Origin: Paracoccus tegillarcae
GTDB lineage: Bacteria > Pseudomonadota > Alphaproteobacteria > Rhodobacterales > Rhodobacteraceae
Assembly: GCF_002847305.1 (NCBI RefSeq)
Contig: NZ_CP025408.1
Location: 728,001 to 792,000, forward strand
Reading direction: 5' to 3'
Length of the DNA stretch: 64,000 nt
Part shown: positions 35,690 to 45,110 of the stretch, one piece after another
Position numbering within the stretch: the stretch's first letter is position 1
Layout of the letters: every line of letters begins with the position of its first letter
Notes under the pieces: generated by a model
What the model was told of the DNA's origin: nothing
The model's database searches: none
The model's input: the letters and a program-made list of their open reading frames with translations, nothing else
Program-made: the position numbers and the translations under genes

Positions 35690-37634
35690 TCAGGCGTTTT
35701 CAGCATCCGGGCTCAGCGGCGTTGCAACGGCCTCCCCGCCTTCGTCGTCATCTGCATCCGGCCGATGGCTGGCGCGCCAGTCCATCGCGGTCATCGCCAA
35801 TCCGGCCAGGGTAAAGGCAACCTCGACCCACAGGACCGGGAACAGCATCCCAAAGCCCACCGCAAAGCGCAGCAGTCGCATGGGCATGGGCAGCCGGTCG
35901 GCGGCGTAGCCAGCAAAGCCGGTCGAGAACAGCCAGATCACGATGCTCAGCCGCAGAATGATCCACAGCAGACCCGAGACGGTGAAATCAGCAACCAGCG
36001 ACAGCGACGGGTTATAGACCAGCACGAAGGGGATAACGAAACCGATCAGCGCAATGCGGCAAGCGTCGATACCGATATGGATCGGGTTTGCCCTTGCAAT
36101 CGGCGCGGCGGCAAAGGCCGCAATCGCCACCGGCGGGGTGATCGAACTGAGCACACCGAAATAGACCACGAACAAATGCGCGATCACGGTCGGCACACCC
36201 ATCATTTCGATCGCCGGACCCATCACAAGAATGACGATCAGATAGGCGGGCACCGTTGGCATACCCATGCCCAGCACCAGCGATCCCAGCATCATCATCA
36301 CCAGCGACAGAAACAGCGATTCACCAGCGACCGCCTGCATGACCCCAGCAAAGCGCAGGCCAAGCCCGGTCATGTTCATGACACCGATCACGATCCCGAT
36401 CGACGCGACCGCAATGATGATCGACGCCGACGCCTTGCCGCCATCGACAAGTCCGGCAATCAGGCGCTGCGGCTCTCGGCGCAGTTCGGGGTTCAGCACA
36501 AAGCCCAACACCACAGCCGCGATCACCGCCCAGAAGCCGGCCAGCGCGGGCGAGCGACCCGATAGCAGGATCGTCATCATCAGGGCCAGCGGCAGGATGA
36601 AGCACAGCGACATGATCCAGTCATGACGCACGATCACCGGGCGATCGGCGCGCGGGATCGGCTTGATGCCGCGGCGGATCGCCTCGGTATGAACCGAAAC
36701 AAACAGCGAGGCATAGTAGAACAGCGCCGGCAGCAGCGCAGCCGTGCAGATCGTCAGATAGGGAATGCCGGTCACATCCGACATGATGAAGGCGACCGCG
36801 CCCATGATCGGCGGCATGAACTGCCCGCCCGAGGACGCAGCGGCCTCGACCCCGCCAGCATAGCGGGGGGGAAAGCCACGTTTCACGATCATTGGTATGG
36901 TCATGACCCCGGTACCGACGACATTGCCCGACACCGAACCCGACATGGTGCCAAAGACACCACTGGCAGCAATCGCGGCATGCGCCGGACCGCCGCGAAA
37001 GCGACCAGTTAGCGCAAAGGCGAATTTCAACAGAACCGGCCCTGCCCCGACGGCCTCCAGCACGCTGCCAAAGACGATGAAGACAAGGATCAGTGTCACA
37101 ACAACGGACAGCGGCCCGCCAAAGACACCATCAAACGAATACCAGACCACCTGCATGATCTGGTCGAGACCGTAACCGCCATGCTGGAAGATCCAGGGCA
37201 GGCTTTGGCCCATGAGCGCATACAGCAGGGTCAGCACGCAGACAACGACCAGCGGGATGCCAAAGGCGCGCCGTGTCAGTTCAAGCAGGACGATGATGCC
37301 CGCAACCCCGATCCAGATGTCCGTAGAGGTAAAGAAATAAAGGCCCGTCTCGAGCATTTCGCCAATTGCGAAGTAACGCTGAGCCGAGATCAACAGCGCT
37401 GCCAGCAGCACCATGTCAACCCAGACCAGCCAGCCTCGCTCGCGCCGCTGAGACATCCCCAGCACCAGAACGATCACACCTGCAAAACGCGTAGGTGCCG
37501 ACCCGCAGCATGGTTTCATTGAGCGAGCCGAAACCGGCGATATAAACCCCCAGCAACGACAGAATGGCTGCTCCGACCGAACCGATCAGATAGGCAATTT
37601 TTCTTAGTCCTTCCGCGGACGATCTGGCTTCCAT
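35690..37634 (-). pseudogene. TAXI TRAP transporter fused permease, interrupted by a one-base frameshift
   Basis: The natural start is MEARSSAEGL at 37634. After about 49 residues (LRVGTYAF) the reading frame must change to continue with AGVIVLVLGMSQRRERG and the rest of a 12-plus-4 helix fused DctQM permease, ending DAENA. Four T on the minus strand (37484-37487) stand where three would keep the frame. Corrected length is about 647 residues, normal for the family. The second frame alone could start at ATG 37456 and give a protein that lacks the first helix. Real mutation, sequencing error and slippage are all open. It is the only permease for the two adjacent TAXI binding proteins. Confidence 0.85.
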
Positions 37635-37731
37635 CTTCCCCCCTCGCCCGTCAAACAGGCCAAAACATGTTCTCAATCTCTGCATGCCCTTCAGTTGCCG
37701 GTCACTCCTCTGACCGGCAAAGCATGCGCTG

Positions 37732-38061
37732 CTAAAGATCCAGCAGCGGTGACATCGGCTCTGTTATCCGGCCGGCCTGAAAACCGTCAGGCAGCGGTGT
37801 AATCTCGATCAGGCGGACAATACCTGCCAGCGCGAACGGGTCGCCTTCGGCGAACCGGCGGGCATCCTGCGATGTTTTCGCCTGAAGGATCCCGAAATTT
37901 CCGTTCGCGGCGCCGTTCTCATTTTGCAGTGCCGCACCAATCAGGACCGACACCAGCCCCTGCCCGCCCGAACCGACCCAACCCCGGTGATCGGCCCGCA
38001 ATTTGTCGCGCTGCGCGTCTTGGTCCGGGTGGTGCAAACACCGCATCAGGAAATAGGCCAT
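37732..38061 (-). CDS. YciI family protein
   Basis: The 109-residue protein starts MAYFLMRCLHHPDQ and has the YciI core (RDKLRADHRGWV, then FAEGDPFALAGIVRLIEITPL). These small ferredoxin-fold proteins are often found in aromatic pathways as muconolactone-isomerase-like or dehydrochlorinase-like enzymes; the reaction here is unknown. Its ATG overlaps the LigB-like stop by one base (TGATG), so it is translated with the dioxygenase. Confidence 0.88.
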   Translation of the reverse strand: MAYFLMRCLHHPDQDAQRDKLRADHRGWVGSGGQGLVSVLIGAALQNENGAANGNFGILQAKTSQDARRFAEGDPFALAGIVRLIEITPLPDGFQAGRITEPMSPLLDL

Positions 38062-38909
38062 CAGGCGTTCTCCAGCACGACACAGCCCGCACCGGTCATC
38101 GAGGCAGGAACGAAATAATGCTTGTGCAACATGCTCACGTCGCGGTTCATCGCGGCACGCATGACCAGCCACATCATCAGTTCGGCCCCCTCCGAGCCGA
38201 AGGTTTCCACGTAGTCCTCGCGCGTCATGTTGCGCCAGTGGTCAGGGTCGGACGCGATCGTGTCCAGCCATTGCCGGTCCGCATCAGGGTTCAAAAAGCC
38301 CGCGCGCCTGCCCTGCAGCTGGTGCGACAGACCGCCGGTCCCCATGATGACGACGCGGTCGTCGCCCGGAAAACTCTCGATGGCGCGGCGCAGCACCTCA
38401 CCCATTTCCCAGCAGCGTTGCGGCGTCGGGATCGGGAACTGGATGGTGTTGACCCAGATTGGCAGCACCTTGACCGGCCATTCACCGCCCTCATCGGGGC
38501 GGCCGCAAAACAACTCCATCGGGACTTGAAGCCCGTGATCAACCTCGATCTCGCGACAGATCATCGGGTCGAAATGGCTCTCGACAAGCTGATCGGCAAA
38601 GTGCCAGCCCAAATCCGCCGCACCCTTGAATGAGGGGATATTGCGAGGGCCCCAGCCTTCATCAACCGGCGCATAATTGTCAGCAACGCCAACCGCGAAG
38701 GTCGGCACCCGGTCCAGAAAAAAGCTGTTGCCATGGTCGTTGAAGATCACCACCGCAATGTCGGGGCGCTGGTCGCGCATCCATTTCTGCGGGTAATCGT
38801 AGCCGTCAAAGAAAGGTTTCCAGTCGTCGCTGCCAGCAAGACCGCGGTCCAATGCAACGCCGATCGAGGGAACATGGCTGGTGCCCAGCCCGCCAATGAT
38901 CTGTGCCAT
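38061..38909 (-). CDS. ligB: Class III extradiol dioxygenase, LigB type (protocatechuate 4,5- or gallate dioxygenase beta chain)
   Basis: The 282-residue protein has the LigB signature: GLGTSHVPSIG with an iron-ligand His, VVIFNDHGNSFFLD with another, and VEVDHG-type (EIEVDHGLQVPMEL) active-site segment. It would open a catechol-like ring meta to the hydroxyls with Fe(II) and O2. The small alpha chain is encoded as the C-terminus of the gene just upstream, whose stop overlaps this ATG (TAATG). Protocatechuate, gallate or 3-O-methylgallate are all possible substrates. Confidence 0.88.
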   Translation of the reverse strand: MAQIIGGLGTSHVPSIGVALDRGLAGSDDWKPFFDGYDYPQKWMRDQRPDIAVVIFNDHGNSFFLDRVPTFAVGVADNYAPVDEGWGPRNIPSFKGAADLGWHFADQLVESHFDPMICREIEVDHGLQVPMELFCGRPDEGGEWPVKVLPIWVNTIQFPIPTPQRCWEMGEVLRRAIESFPGDDRVVIMGTGGLSHQLQGRRAGFLNPDADRQWLDTIASDPDHWRNMTREDYVETFGSEGAELMMWLVMRAAMNRDVSMLHKHYFVPASMTGAGCVVLENA

Positions 38910-39964
38910 TACTTGCCCAACCTTTCTTTCAGAAAATCTTCGTGGCTCATCCCCGCCTGAGCGGCGCCGATACTGGTGATCGGCACCGGATCGACCGCCG
39001 AGATCTTGAGGATAAAGAACAGATTGCCACCAAGGCGCACCATTTCGTGCCAGTCACGCGCCGCCACTGCCGCGCGTGTGGCGTCGTCCAGACCAAAGCG
39101 GCGCAGATAGGCGTCCTCATCGGCCTTGAAGGCCTGGCGGCTTTCAGGCGCACCCAACGACATGGCCATCTTGTTCAGCTTGTAGCCGCGCAGATTGCTG
39201 TCGCGGTCCAAAAGCGGTGTTGGCGGAATGTCCGTGCCGGGCTGATTTTGGTCGTCAGGCGCGTTGGCCATGGGAAAACCTTTCTGGTTCAGCCAGCCGA
39301 TGATCGCGGCCAGCGTTTCGTCCGGTTTCTCGAGCGGCAGGAAATGGCCTGCCCCTTCGATCACCCGTAGATCGGCATCGGGCAGCATCGCGGCGATCTC
39401 CTGGTGCTGCGCGGGCGGGGACCAGCCGTCATCGCTGCCCACCAGCAGCAGGACCGGGGCCGAGATATCGGGCAGATAGGCGCCAGCATCGGGGCGCCCG
39501 ATCAAAGCCTGGATCTGGCGTTCGTGAATATCGCCATCATGGCGCAGCACCATCTGGCGCAGCACCTCCATCAGCGCCGCATCCTCGCGGCGTTCGGATG
39601 CGACCATCGGCGGCAGCCAGTCATCGGCCAGCATTTCCATGCTGTCATGGCCCATCGCGATGCGCGCGCGCCGCTTGGGCCATTCGGCCTCGGTGCCGCT
39701 ATTATGACCAGTGCTGACCAGAACAAGCCCGCGCAGCCGGTCTGGGGCCTGCCGTGCCATTTCCATCGCGACACGACCGCCCATCGAATGGCCGACCGCA
39801 ACGAAAGCGCCCTCGAACCGATCCAGCAGCCCGGCGGCCATCGCCGCGATACTGTCATCATGCGTCATATCGGCCAGCAAAGCCTGCCGCCCGATCCGGT
39901 CGGCCAGCGCCTGCCACACGACAGCATCCGACAGCAGGCCGGGGATCAGCACAAAGCGGGTCAC
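38909..39964 (-). CDS. Alpha/beta hydrolase fused to LigA-type dioxygenase alpha subunit
   Basis: One 351-residue frame holds two proteins. Residues 1-230 are an alpha/beta hydrolase with nucleophile motif GHSMGG, acid in SDDGWSPP and His in GAGHFLPLEKP. From M232 (MANAPDDQ) it is a LigA-like chain: RGYKLNKMAMSLGAPESRQAF, AARDWHEMVRLGGNLFFI and the C-terminal GMSHEDFLKERLG. An AGAAAGG site 7 bases before M232 (39271) could start a separate LigA of 120 residues. The hydrolase might act on an ester substrate or on the cleavage product. Coupled to ligB by a one-base overlap. Confidence 0.87.
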   Translation of the reverse strand: MTRFVLIPGLLSDAVVWQALADRIGRQALLADMTHDDSIAAMAAGLLDRFEGAFVAVGHSMGGRVAMEMARQAPDRLRGLVLVSTGHNSGTEAEWPKRRARIAMGHDSMEMLADDWLPPMVASERREDAALMEVLRQMVLRHDGDIHERQIQALIGRPDAGAYLPDISAPVLLLVGSDDGWSPPAQHQEIAAMLPDADLRVIEGAGHFLPLEKPDETLAAIIGWLNQKGFPMANAPDDQNQPGTDIPPTPLLDRDSNLRGYKLNKMAMSLGAPESRQAFKADEDAYLRRFGLDDATRAAVAARDWHEMVRLGGNLFFILKISAVDPVPITSIGAAQAGMSHEDFLKERLGK

Positions 39965-41127
39965 GACAGCAAGTCCCGTGCCGTGTCAGGGCCGACGGTC
40001 TCGCCGCCGGCCAGCAATTTCCGGGTCCGCATGTGCACGCGGGCGTTGTTCACCGTCTCGACCGCCGTCAGCCGGTCTTCGGCGTCGAAACGGAAGACGA
40101 CATGTTCGTCCACCGCCTCGGCCCGGTCATCCGGTTGTGCAAGGCCGGCGATCTGCAGCTTGTAATCAGCCTGATCGGACCAGAACCAGGGCAGCGCGTT
40201 ATAGGGGTCCGGCTGCTTGCCGGTCAGCCGCGCGGCGATGTGGCGCGCGTGATCTGTGGCAGCCTGCACGCTTTCCAGGCGGATACGCAGGCCACTGCGA
40301 GAATCGGGGAAACAGGCGCAATCGCCCAGTGCCGAAATGCGCGGGTCCGATGTCAGCAATTGCGCATCCACCGTAACACCATTGGCGCAGTCCAGCCCGG
40401 CAGCCTCGGCCAGCACCGTGTTCGGCCGCACACCGGCGGCCAGTAGAATTTCGTCCGCCTCCAGATGCGTGCCGCCGACCAACGCGATGCCACGATCATC
40501 AATTGCGGAAACCGGATCGCCCAGCAGCACGGTGCTGCCCAGATCGCGGTGCTTTTTCAGGAACAATTCGGACATCTGCGGCGACACGGCGCGCGCCATC
40601 AGCCGGGGCGCCGCCTCGGCCACGACCACATCCAGCCCGAACTTGGATGCAACGGCTGCAAATTCCAGCCCGATGAACCCGCCGCCGATCACCGCAAAGC
40701 GACGATCGCCCGTGGCCCGTTCGCGCAGCTTGTCAGCATCCGCCAATGTGCGCAGGTCCAGCGTGCGATCCAGACCCGGAATCGGCGGACGCAGATTGCT
40801 GGCGCCCGTCGCCAGGATCAGATGCCCGAAATCCAGTTCGCCTGAGGTCGTCGCGATCCGGCCATCGTCGCGGTCAATCGCAGTGACGCTGGTTTCCGGC
40901 AGATAACGGATCTGTTGCTTGTCGTAGAATTCGGCGGCACGCAGCTTGAGTGCACCGGGGTTGCCGTCCTGCATATAGGCCTTGGACAGGGGCGGGCGCT
41001 GATAGGGCAGACCCGGCTCGTTGCCGATCAGGGTCAGTTCGCCCTCATAGCCTGCCTGCCGCAGAGAGGCTGCAACCTGCAGTCCACCCTGCCCCGCGCC
41101 GACAATGACGATCGGTCCGCTTTCCAT
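39961..41127 (-). CDS. FAD-dependent ferredoxin reductase (P450 partner)
   Basis: The 388-residue protein has the FAD Rossmann motif VIVGAGQGGLQVA near residue 7, the NAD motif VIGGGFIGLEFA near 148 and the late FAD motif ALGDCACFP near 270, as in putidaredoxin and rhodocoxin reductases. It would pass electrons from NADH to the adjacent 2Fe-2S ferredoxin and then to the P450. Its stop overlaps the hydrolase-LigA start by 4 bases. Confidence 0.92.
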   Translation of the reverse strand: MESGPIVIVGAGQGGLQVAASLRQAGYEGELTLIGNEPGLPYQRPPLSKAYMQDGNPGALKLRAAEFYDKQQIRYLPETSVTAIDRDDGRIATTSGELDFGHLILATGASNLRPPIPGLDRTLDLRTLADADKLRERATGDRRFAVIGGGFIGLEFAAVASKFGLDVVVAEAAPRLMARAVSPQMSELFLKKHRDLGSTVLLGDPVSAIDDRGIALVGGTHLEADEILLAAGVRPNTVLAEAAGLDCANGVTVDAQLLTSDPRISALGDCACFPDSRSGLRIRLESVQAATDHARHIAARLTGKQPDPYNALPWFWSDQADYKLQIAGLAQPDDRAEAVDEHVVFRFDAEDRLTAVETVNNARVHMRTRKLLAGGETVGPDTARDLLS

Positions 41128-41159
41128 CTGTGCTACCCTCCGGCTGAATGTCTAAAGAA

Positions 41160-41483
41160 TCAGAACTGTTCATCCGGCAGATGGACAACCAGCCCATCCA
41201 GAGATTGATCAAGCTTGATCTGGCAGGACAAGCGTGATGTTTCGCGCACCTCGCTGGCCGCGCCCTCCAACATGTCATCCTCGTCGTGCTGACGTTCGCC
41301 CGTCTTGCTGATCCATGCGTCATCGACGTAGCAATGACAGGTCGCGCACATCATCGAGCCGCCGCATTCGCCGACAATCCCTTCGACATCATTGGCCACC
41401 GCCGTCTGCATGACGCTTGCGCCTTCCTCACCCTCAACCGAGGTTTCACTGCCATCTGCGGCCACAAATGTTACCTTGACCAT
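41160..41483 (-). CDS. 2Fe-2S ferredoxin (putidaredoxin-like)
   Basis: The 107-residue protein carries the adrenodoxin-type cluster ligands in GECGGSMMCATC and LSCQI. The order P450, ferredoxin, reductase is a complete class I electron chain. It lies 38 bases after the P450 and 32 bases before the reductase gene. Length and C-terminus (VVHLPDEQF) are standard. Confidence 0.95.
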   Translation of the reverse strand: MVKVTFVAADGSETSVEGEEGASVMQTAVANDVEGIVGECGGSMMCATCHCYVDDAWISKTGERQHDEDDMLEGAASEVRETSRLSCQIKLDQSLDGLVVHLPDEQF

Positions 41484-41521
41484 CTTAGGTCCTCCTGTTC
41501 GTTGGTCTGGGTTTGGGCGCG

Positions 41522-42700
41522 TCAGCCCATGATCACCGGCATGTTGATCGGGCCACGAAACCCGAAGCCACGCCAGTTGACCGCCGCCGGATCAGGCAGC
41601 CGCATGTTCGGAAACCGCTCGAACAGCATCGGTGCCATGATCTTGCCGACCGTGCGGCGCGCGGTGTGTGAACCGGCGCAGTGATGCGGACCGTTGCCGA
41701 ATGCCTGGTGCGGATTCTTGCTGCGGTAGACTACAAAATCCTCGGCATCGTCGCCAAAGACTTCTTCGTCACGGTTGGCCGATGCCTGCAGCGTCATCAC
41801 GGTATCGCCCTTTGGAATGTCAAAGCCGCGGATCTGTGTGTCACGGGTGACAAGGCGCGAACTGGCCTGGATCGGTGCGACCCAACGAACGGCTTCTTCG
41901 AAGGCCTTGCCCCAATCCTCGCCGGCCTTGACCTGTTCCAGCTGGTCGGGATTGGTCAGCATCCCGAAAATCAGAGTGGCCAGCGCGTCGCGCGGTTCGT
42001 TGATGCCGCCGCCAATGGCGATCTTGATGTTGGAATAGATCTGGCTGGTCGGAATGGGATCATCCGCATTGACCATAACCGAAAACGCCGAGGCATCCGG
42101 TGCGGCGCGCACGCGTTCTACCGCCTTGGCGAACAGTTCATCCATTTCGGCATTGGCGCGGTCGGTCACTTCGAAGGGCTCGGGCCGCCAGGCAAAGTTG
42201 CCGGCACCGTCGATCAGTTCCTGCGACCAGCGCATCATCTGCTCATCAGTGGCTTCGGGAATCCCCAGAATGTGCGCCAGGATGCGGGCCGCAACCGGAC
42301 CACAGAGATCGGTGAACAGATCGACGGGACCTGTCTTGGGCAGCCGGTCCAGATACTCGGCGGCAAACTCTTCATAAAGACCGGCCCAATTGGCCTGAAT
42401 GGCCTTGGGTGTCAGCGCCGGCATGATCGCCTTACGTTCCCGCAAATGCTCTGCGCCATCCTTGCGCATCAGCGTATGGGCACGAAAGGCTGGCTGCATC
42501 GGCGTGCGCGGATCGTCCGAGCTGAACAGCTCGGGGTCGTCCTTGACCATCTTGGTGTCCGATGCCTTGACCAGAAAGGTCCGCTGGATCGACGATACCC
42601 GGATCACGGGCGTTTCGGCGCGCATGCGGCGATATATCGGGTACGGATCCAGCGTCAGCTGGTCGAACGTAATGCTGGCGTCTTCGGGTGCTAGCGGCAT
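41522..42700 (-). CDS. Cytochrome P450
   Basis: The 392-residue soluble P450 has the haem loop FGNGPHHCAG with Cys341 and the ExxR pair at E269/R272. The I-helix reads GGGINEPRD (230-238), so the usual acid-Thr pair (AGxDTT) is replaced by Glu-Pro. In this setting, next to a ring-cleavage dioxygenase, a role in O-demethylation or hydroxylation of a lignin-type aromatic is likely, but the substrate is inferred. It is the first gene of the minus-strand catabolic run, under a divergent LysR gene. Confidence 0.93.
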   Translation of the reverse strand: MPLAPEDASITFDQLTLDPYPIYRRMRAETPVIRVSSIQRTFLVKASDTKMVKDDPELFSSDDPRTPMQPAFRAHTLMRKDGAEHLRERKAIMPALTPKAIQANWAGLYEEFAAEYLDRLPKTGPVDLFTDLCGPVAARILAHILGIPEATDEQMMRWSQELIDGAGNFAWRPEPFEVTDRANAEMDELFAKAVERVRAAPDASAFSVMVNADDPIPTSQIYSNIKIAIGGGINEPRDALATLIFGMLTNPDQLEQVKAGEDWGKAFEEAVRWVAPIQASSRLVTRDTQIRGFDIPKGDTVMTLQASANRDEEVFGDDAEDFVVYRSKNPHQAFGNGPHHCAGSHTARRTVGKIMAPMLFERFPNMRLPDPAAVNWRGFGFRGPINMPVIMG

Positions 42701-42754
42701 GTTTTCCCCCTCATCACTGGTATGAATAAACCCTACTGTTCGATTGACTATCTG

Positions 42755-42776
42755 ACAATACGATGCGATTTATTGT
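42755..42776. promoter_or_regulatory. Candidate LysR operator
   Basis: A perfect interrupted palindrome ACAATA-N10-TATTGT lies midway between the divergent P450 and LysR genes, 30 bases before the LysR ATG. Its size and AT-rich arms fit LysR recognition sites (T-N11-A type). It probably serves both autoregulation and activation of the P450 run. Confidence 0.6.
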
Positions 42777-42806
42777 TCCCATCAACAGCTTTGATGGTGC
42801 TGCGCC

Positions 42807-43757
42807 ATGGTCAATCAAATCGTCGATCCCCTAAGTCTGGATTTCGCAACCCTGCGTACACTTTGCACCGTTTATGACGCCGGCTCGTTCACTGCCGCGG
42901 CCGAGGTGATCGGGGTGAACCAGTCCGCAATCAGCTATACGATGGAACGATTGCGCGGCGTGTTTCACGACCCCTTGTTCGTGCGCGAAAAGGGTCAGCA
43001 GATCGCGACCGATCGCTGCCAGCAGATCATCGCGCAGGTCCGCCCTATGCTGGCCACCTTGCAGCGGCTGGCCCGGCCCGAGGAGTTCGACCCCAAAAGC
43101 GCGCGCCATACGCTGCGGCTGGCCTGTAATTACTATGAGCGGATGCTGATCATCCCTCTTTTGGTACGAGAATTGCGCCGTCAGGCACCGGGGATCGAGC
43201 TTGTGGTGGTCAACTCGCGCGGCACCGGCCCCGAAAGGATGCTGCGCGGCGATTCCGACCTGCTCATCGGCCCGCGGCCCACCACCCAAACCGGTGTTTA
43301 TGTCAGCCGCCTGTGCCGTGAAGATTACGTCTGTCTGATGGATCCGGCGCATCCCATGGCGGATCGGACTCTGACCGTCAAAGACTATGTGGCGCTTGAT
43401 CTGATCGACATCACCTATGAGGGAAACTGGGTGTCGTCCTACATCACCGAATTGCAGGCCATGGGGCACCGACTGCGGCCCGCGCTGATAGTTCCCAGCC
43501 CCGCCGGGGTGTCGCATCTGGTGCGTGGCTCGACTTTGGTGGCGACTGTGCCACGACGGCTGGCGCAAGCGATGGGTGAGGGGCTGCGCATTGTCGAGTG
43601 CCCGGTCGGCGGCAAGTTTGACATCACGCTGATGTGGCCACCCCGCTTTCACGCCGATGCCATGCACCAATGGATGCGCGGCGTGGTCATCGGATTGCGG
43701 CGCGAACTGGGCAGCGCCGGGAAGCCGAAATCGGCCGGCGCCCGGCCAGATCCCTGA
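42807..43757 (+). CDS. LysR-type regulator of the P450/LigAB gene run
   Basis: The 316-residue protein has an N-terminal winged helix (DFATLRTLCTVYDAGSFT, VNQSAISYTMERLR) at about residues 10-70 and a periplasmic-binding-like effector domain. Divergent position and a palindrome upstream point to control of the P450-ferredoxin-LigAB-TRAP run, with a ring compound or cleavage product as effector. It converges on the DctM gene. Confidence 0.92.
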   Translation: MVNQIVDPLSLDFATLRTLCTVYDAGSFTAAAEVIGVNQSAISYTMERLRGVFHDPLFVREKGQQIATDRCQQIIAQVRPMLATLQRLARPEEFDPKSARHTLRLACNYYERMLIIPLLVRELRRQAPGIELVVVNSRGTGPERMLRGDSDLLIGPRPTTQTGVYVSRLCREDYVCLMDPAHPMADRTLTVKDYVALDLIDITYEGNWVSSYITELQAMGHRLRPALIVPSPAGVSHLVRGSTLVATVPRRLAQAMGEGLRIVECPVGGKFDITLMWPPRFHADAMHQWMRGVVIGLRRELGSAGKPKSAGARPDP

Positions 43758-43805
43758 CCGCTGGCGCACCGCCGCCGGTCAGGGGCACAGGCCGCAGCCA
43801 GCCTG

Positions 43806-45110
43806 CTATTGCATCATCTGACTTGGCAGGAACAGCGACAGTTGCGGAAACGCGATCAGAATGGCCAGGGTCAGCAGCATCGCCACCCAAAAGGGCATCA
43901 CGCCGACAAAGATCTTTCCCAAGGGCACTTTGGGCGCGACCGACTTCACGATGAAGACGTTAATCCCCACCGGTGGCGAAATCAGCCCCATTTCCAGTGT
44001 CAGCACCACAAGCACGCCGAACCAGATCAGGTCGATGCCCAGCGCGCTGACGATTGGCACAAAGATCGGCAGGGTCAGCACCAGCATGGCGAAGCCCTCA
44101 AGAAATGCGCCCAGAACCATATAGATCAGCAGGATCACGATCAGCGTGCCGATCACACCCAGATTCTGCGAGATCAGGACCTCGCGCACGAAATCGGGGA
44201 TATGGCTCAGCGCCAGAAACGGGTTGAAGATATGAGCGGCGATCAGGATCAGCATCACGGATGCAGTGGTAACGATGCTGTCGCGCGACGCCTCCCATAG
44301 TTGCCGAAAGTTCAGCGTCCGTGTTGCGAAACCCGCCAGAATGACCGCGCCCGCACCAACGCCGGCAGCTTCGACGGGCGAAAACAGCCCACCATAGATA
44401 CCGCCGATGGTCAGCAGCGTCAGCACGATGATCGGCAGCGCGTTCATCACCGCCTGAACCTTTTCCGATCCGCTGGTGGATGGCCCGCGCGGCCCCATTG
44501 CGGGGCGCAGCAAGCACAGCACCCAGATGGTCAGAAGAAACATCGACAACAGCAGGATGCCCGGAATCACCCCGGCCAGAAACAGCCGCCCGATGCTCTG
44601 TTCCGACAGGATCGCATAGATGACAAAGCCGGTGGATGGCGGGATCAGGATGCCCAGCGTCCCACCCGCCGCCACCACGCCCGTCGATAGCCGCGGGTCG
44701 TAATCATAGCGGTCCATTTCCGAAAGTGAGACCTTGCCCATTGTCAGTGCCGAGGCCACAGAAGAACCAGACAGCGCGGCAAAGCCGCCGCAGCCGATGA
44801 CAGTCGCCGCCGCCAGCCCGCCACGGATTTGCCCGACGATTGCATAGGCAGCCTCGTACAGGCGGCGGCTCATGCCGGTGACACTGGCCACGTTGCCCAT
44901 CAGGATAAACAGCGGAATGACGATAAGTTCGGAATTCGACGCAAGCGTGAAGGATTCCGATGACAGCAGCCCCATCGCGGCATCCAGCCCGTTCAGCGCC
45001 CAGATGCCGACAAAGCCGATCAGGAACATGGCAAAGGCCACAGGGATACGCAGCGCCAGCAAAATCAGCAGCAGCCCGATACCGGTCAGGGCAATGGCGA
45101 CGGGGCTCAT
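43806..45110 (-). CDS. dctM: TRAP transporter large permease
   Basis: The 434-residue protein has about twelve membrane helices and DctM marks (LIVIPLFILMGNVAS, GGTLGILIPPSTGF, GLISPPVGINVFI). It is the sodium-coupled transport channel of a DctPQM TRAP system. Its start overlaps the DctQ stop by 4 bases. Distinct from the fused TAXI permease, so this region holds two separate TRAP systems. Confidence 0.95.
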   Translation of the reverse strand: MSPVAIALTGIGLLLILLALRIPVAFAMFLIGFVGIWALNGLDAAMGLLSSESFTLASNSELIVIPLFILMGNVASVTGMSRRLYEAAYAIVGQIRGGLAAATVIGCGGFAALSGSSVASALTMGKVSLSEMDRYDYDPRLSTGVVAAGGTLGILIPPSTGFVIYAILSEQSIGRLFLAGVIPGILLLSMFLLTIWVLCLLRPAMGPRGPSTSGSEKVQAVMNALPIIVLTLLTIGGIYGGLFSPVEAAGVGAGAVILAGFATRTLNFRQLWEASRDSIVTTASVMLILIAAHIFNPFLALSHIPDFVREVLISQNLGVIGTLIVILLIYMVLGAFLEGFAMLVLTLPIFVPIVSALGIDLIWFGVLVVLTLEMGLISPPVGINVFIVKSVAPKVPLGKIFVGVMPFWVAMLLTLAILIAFPQLSLFLPSQMMQ

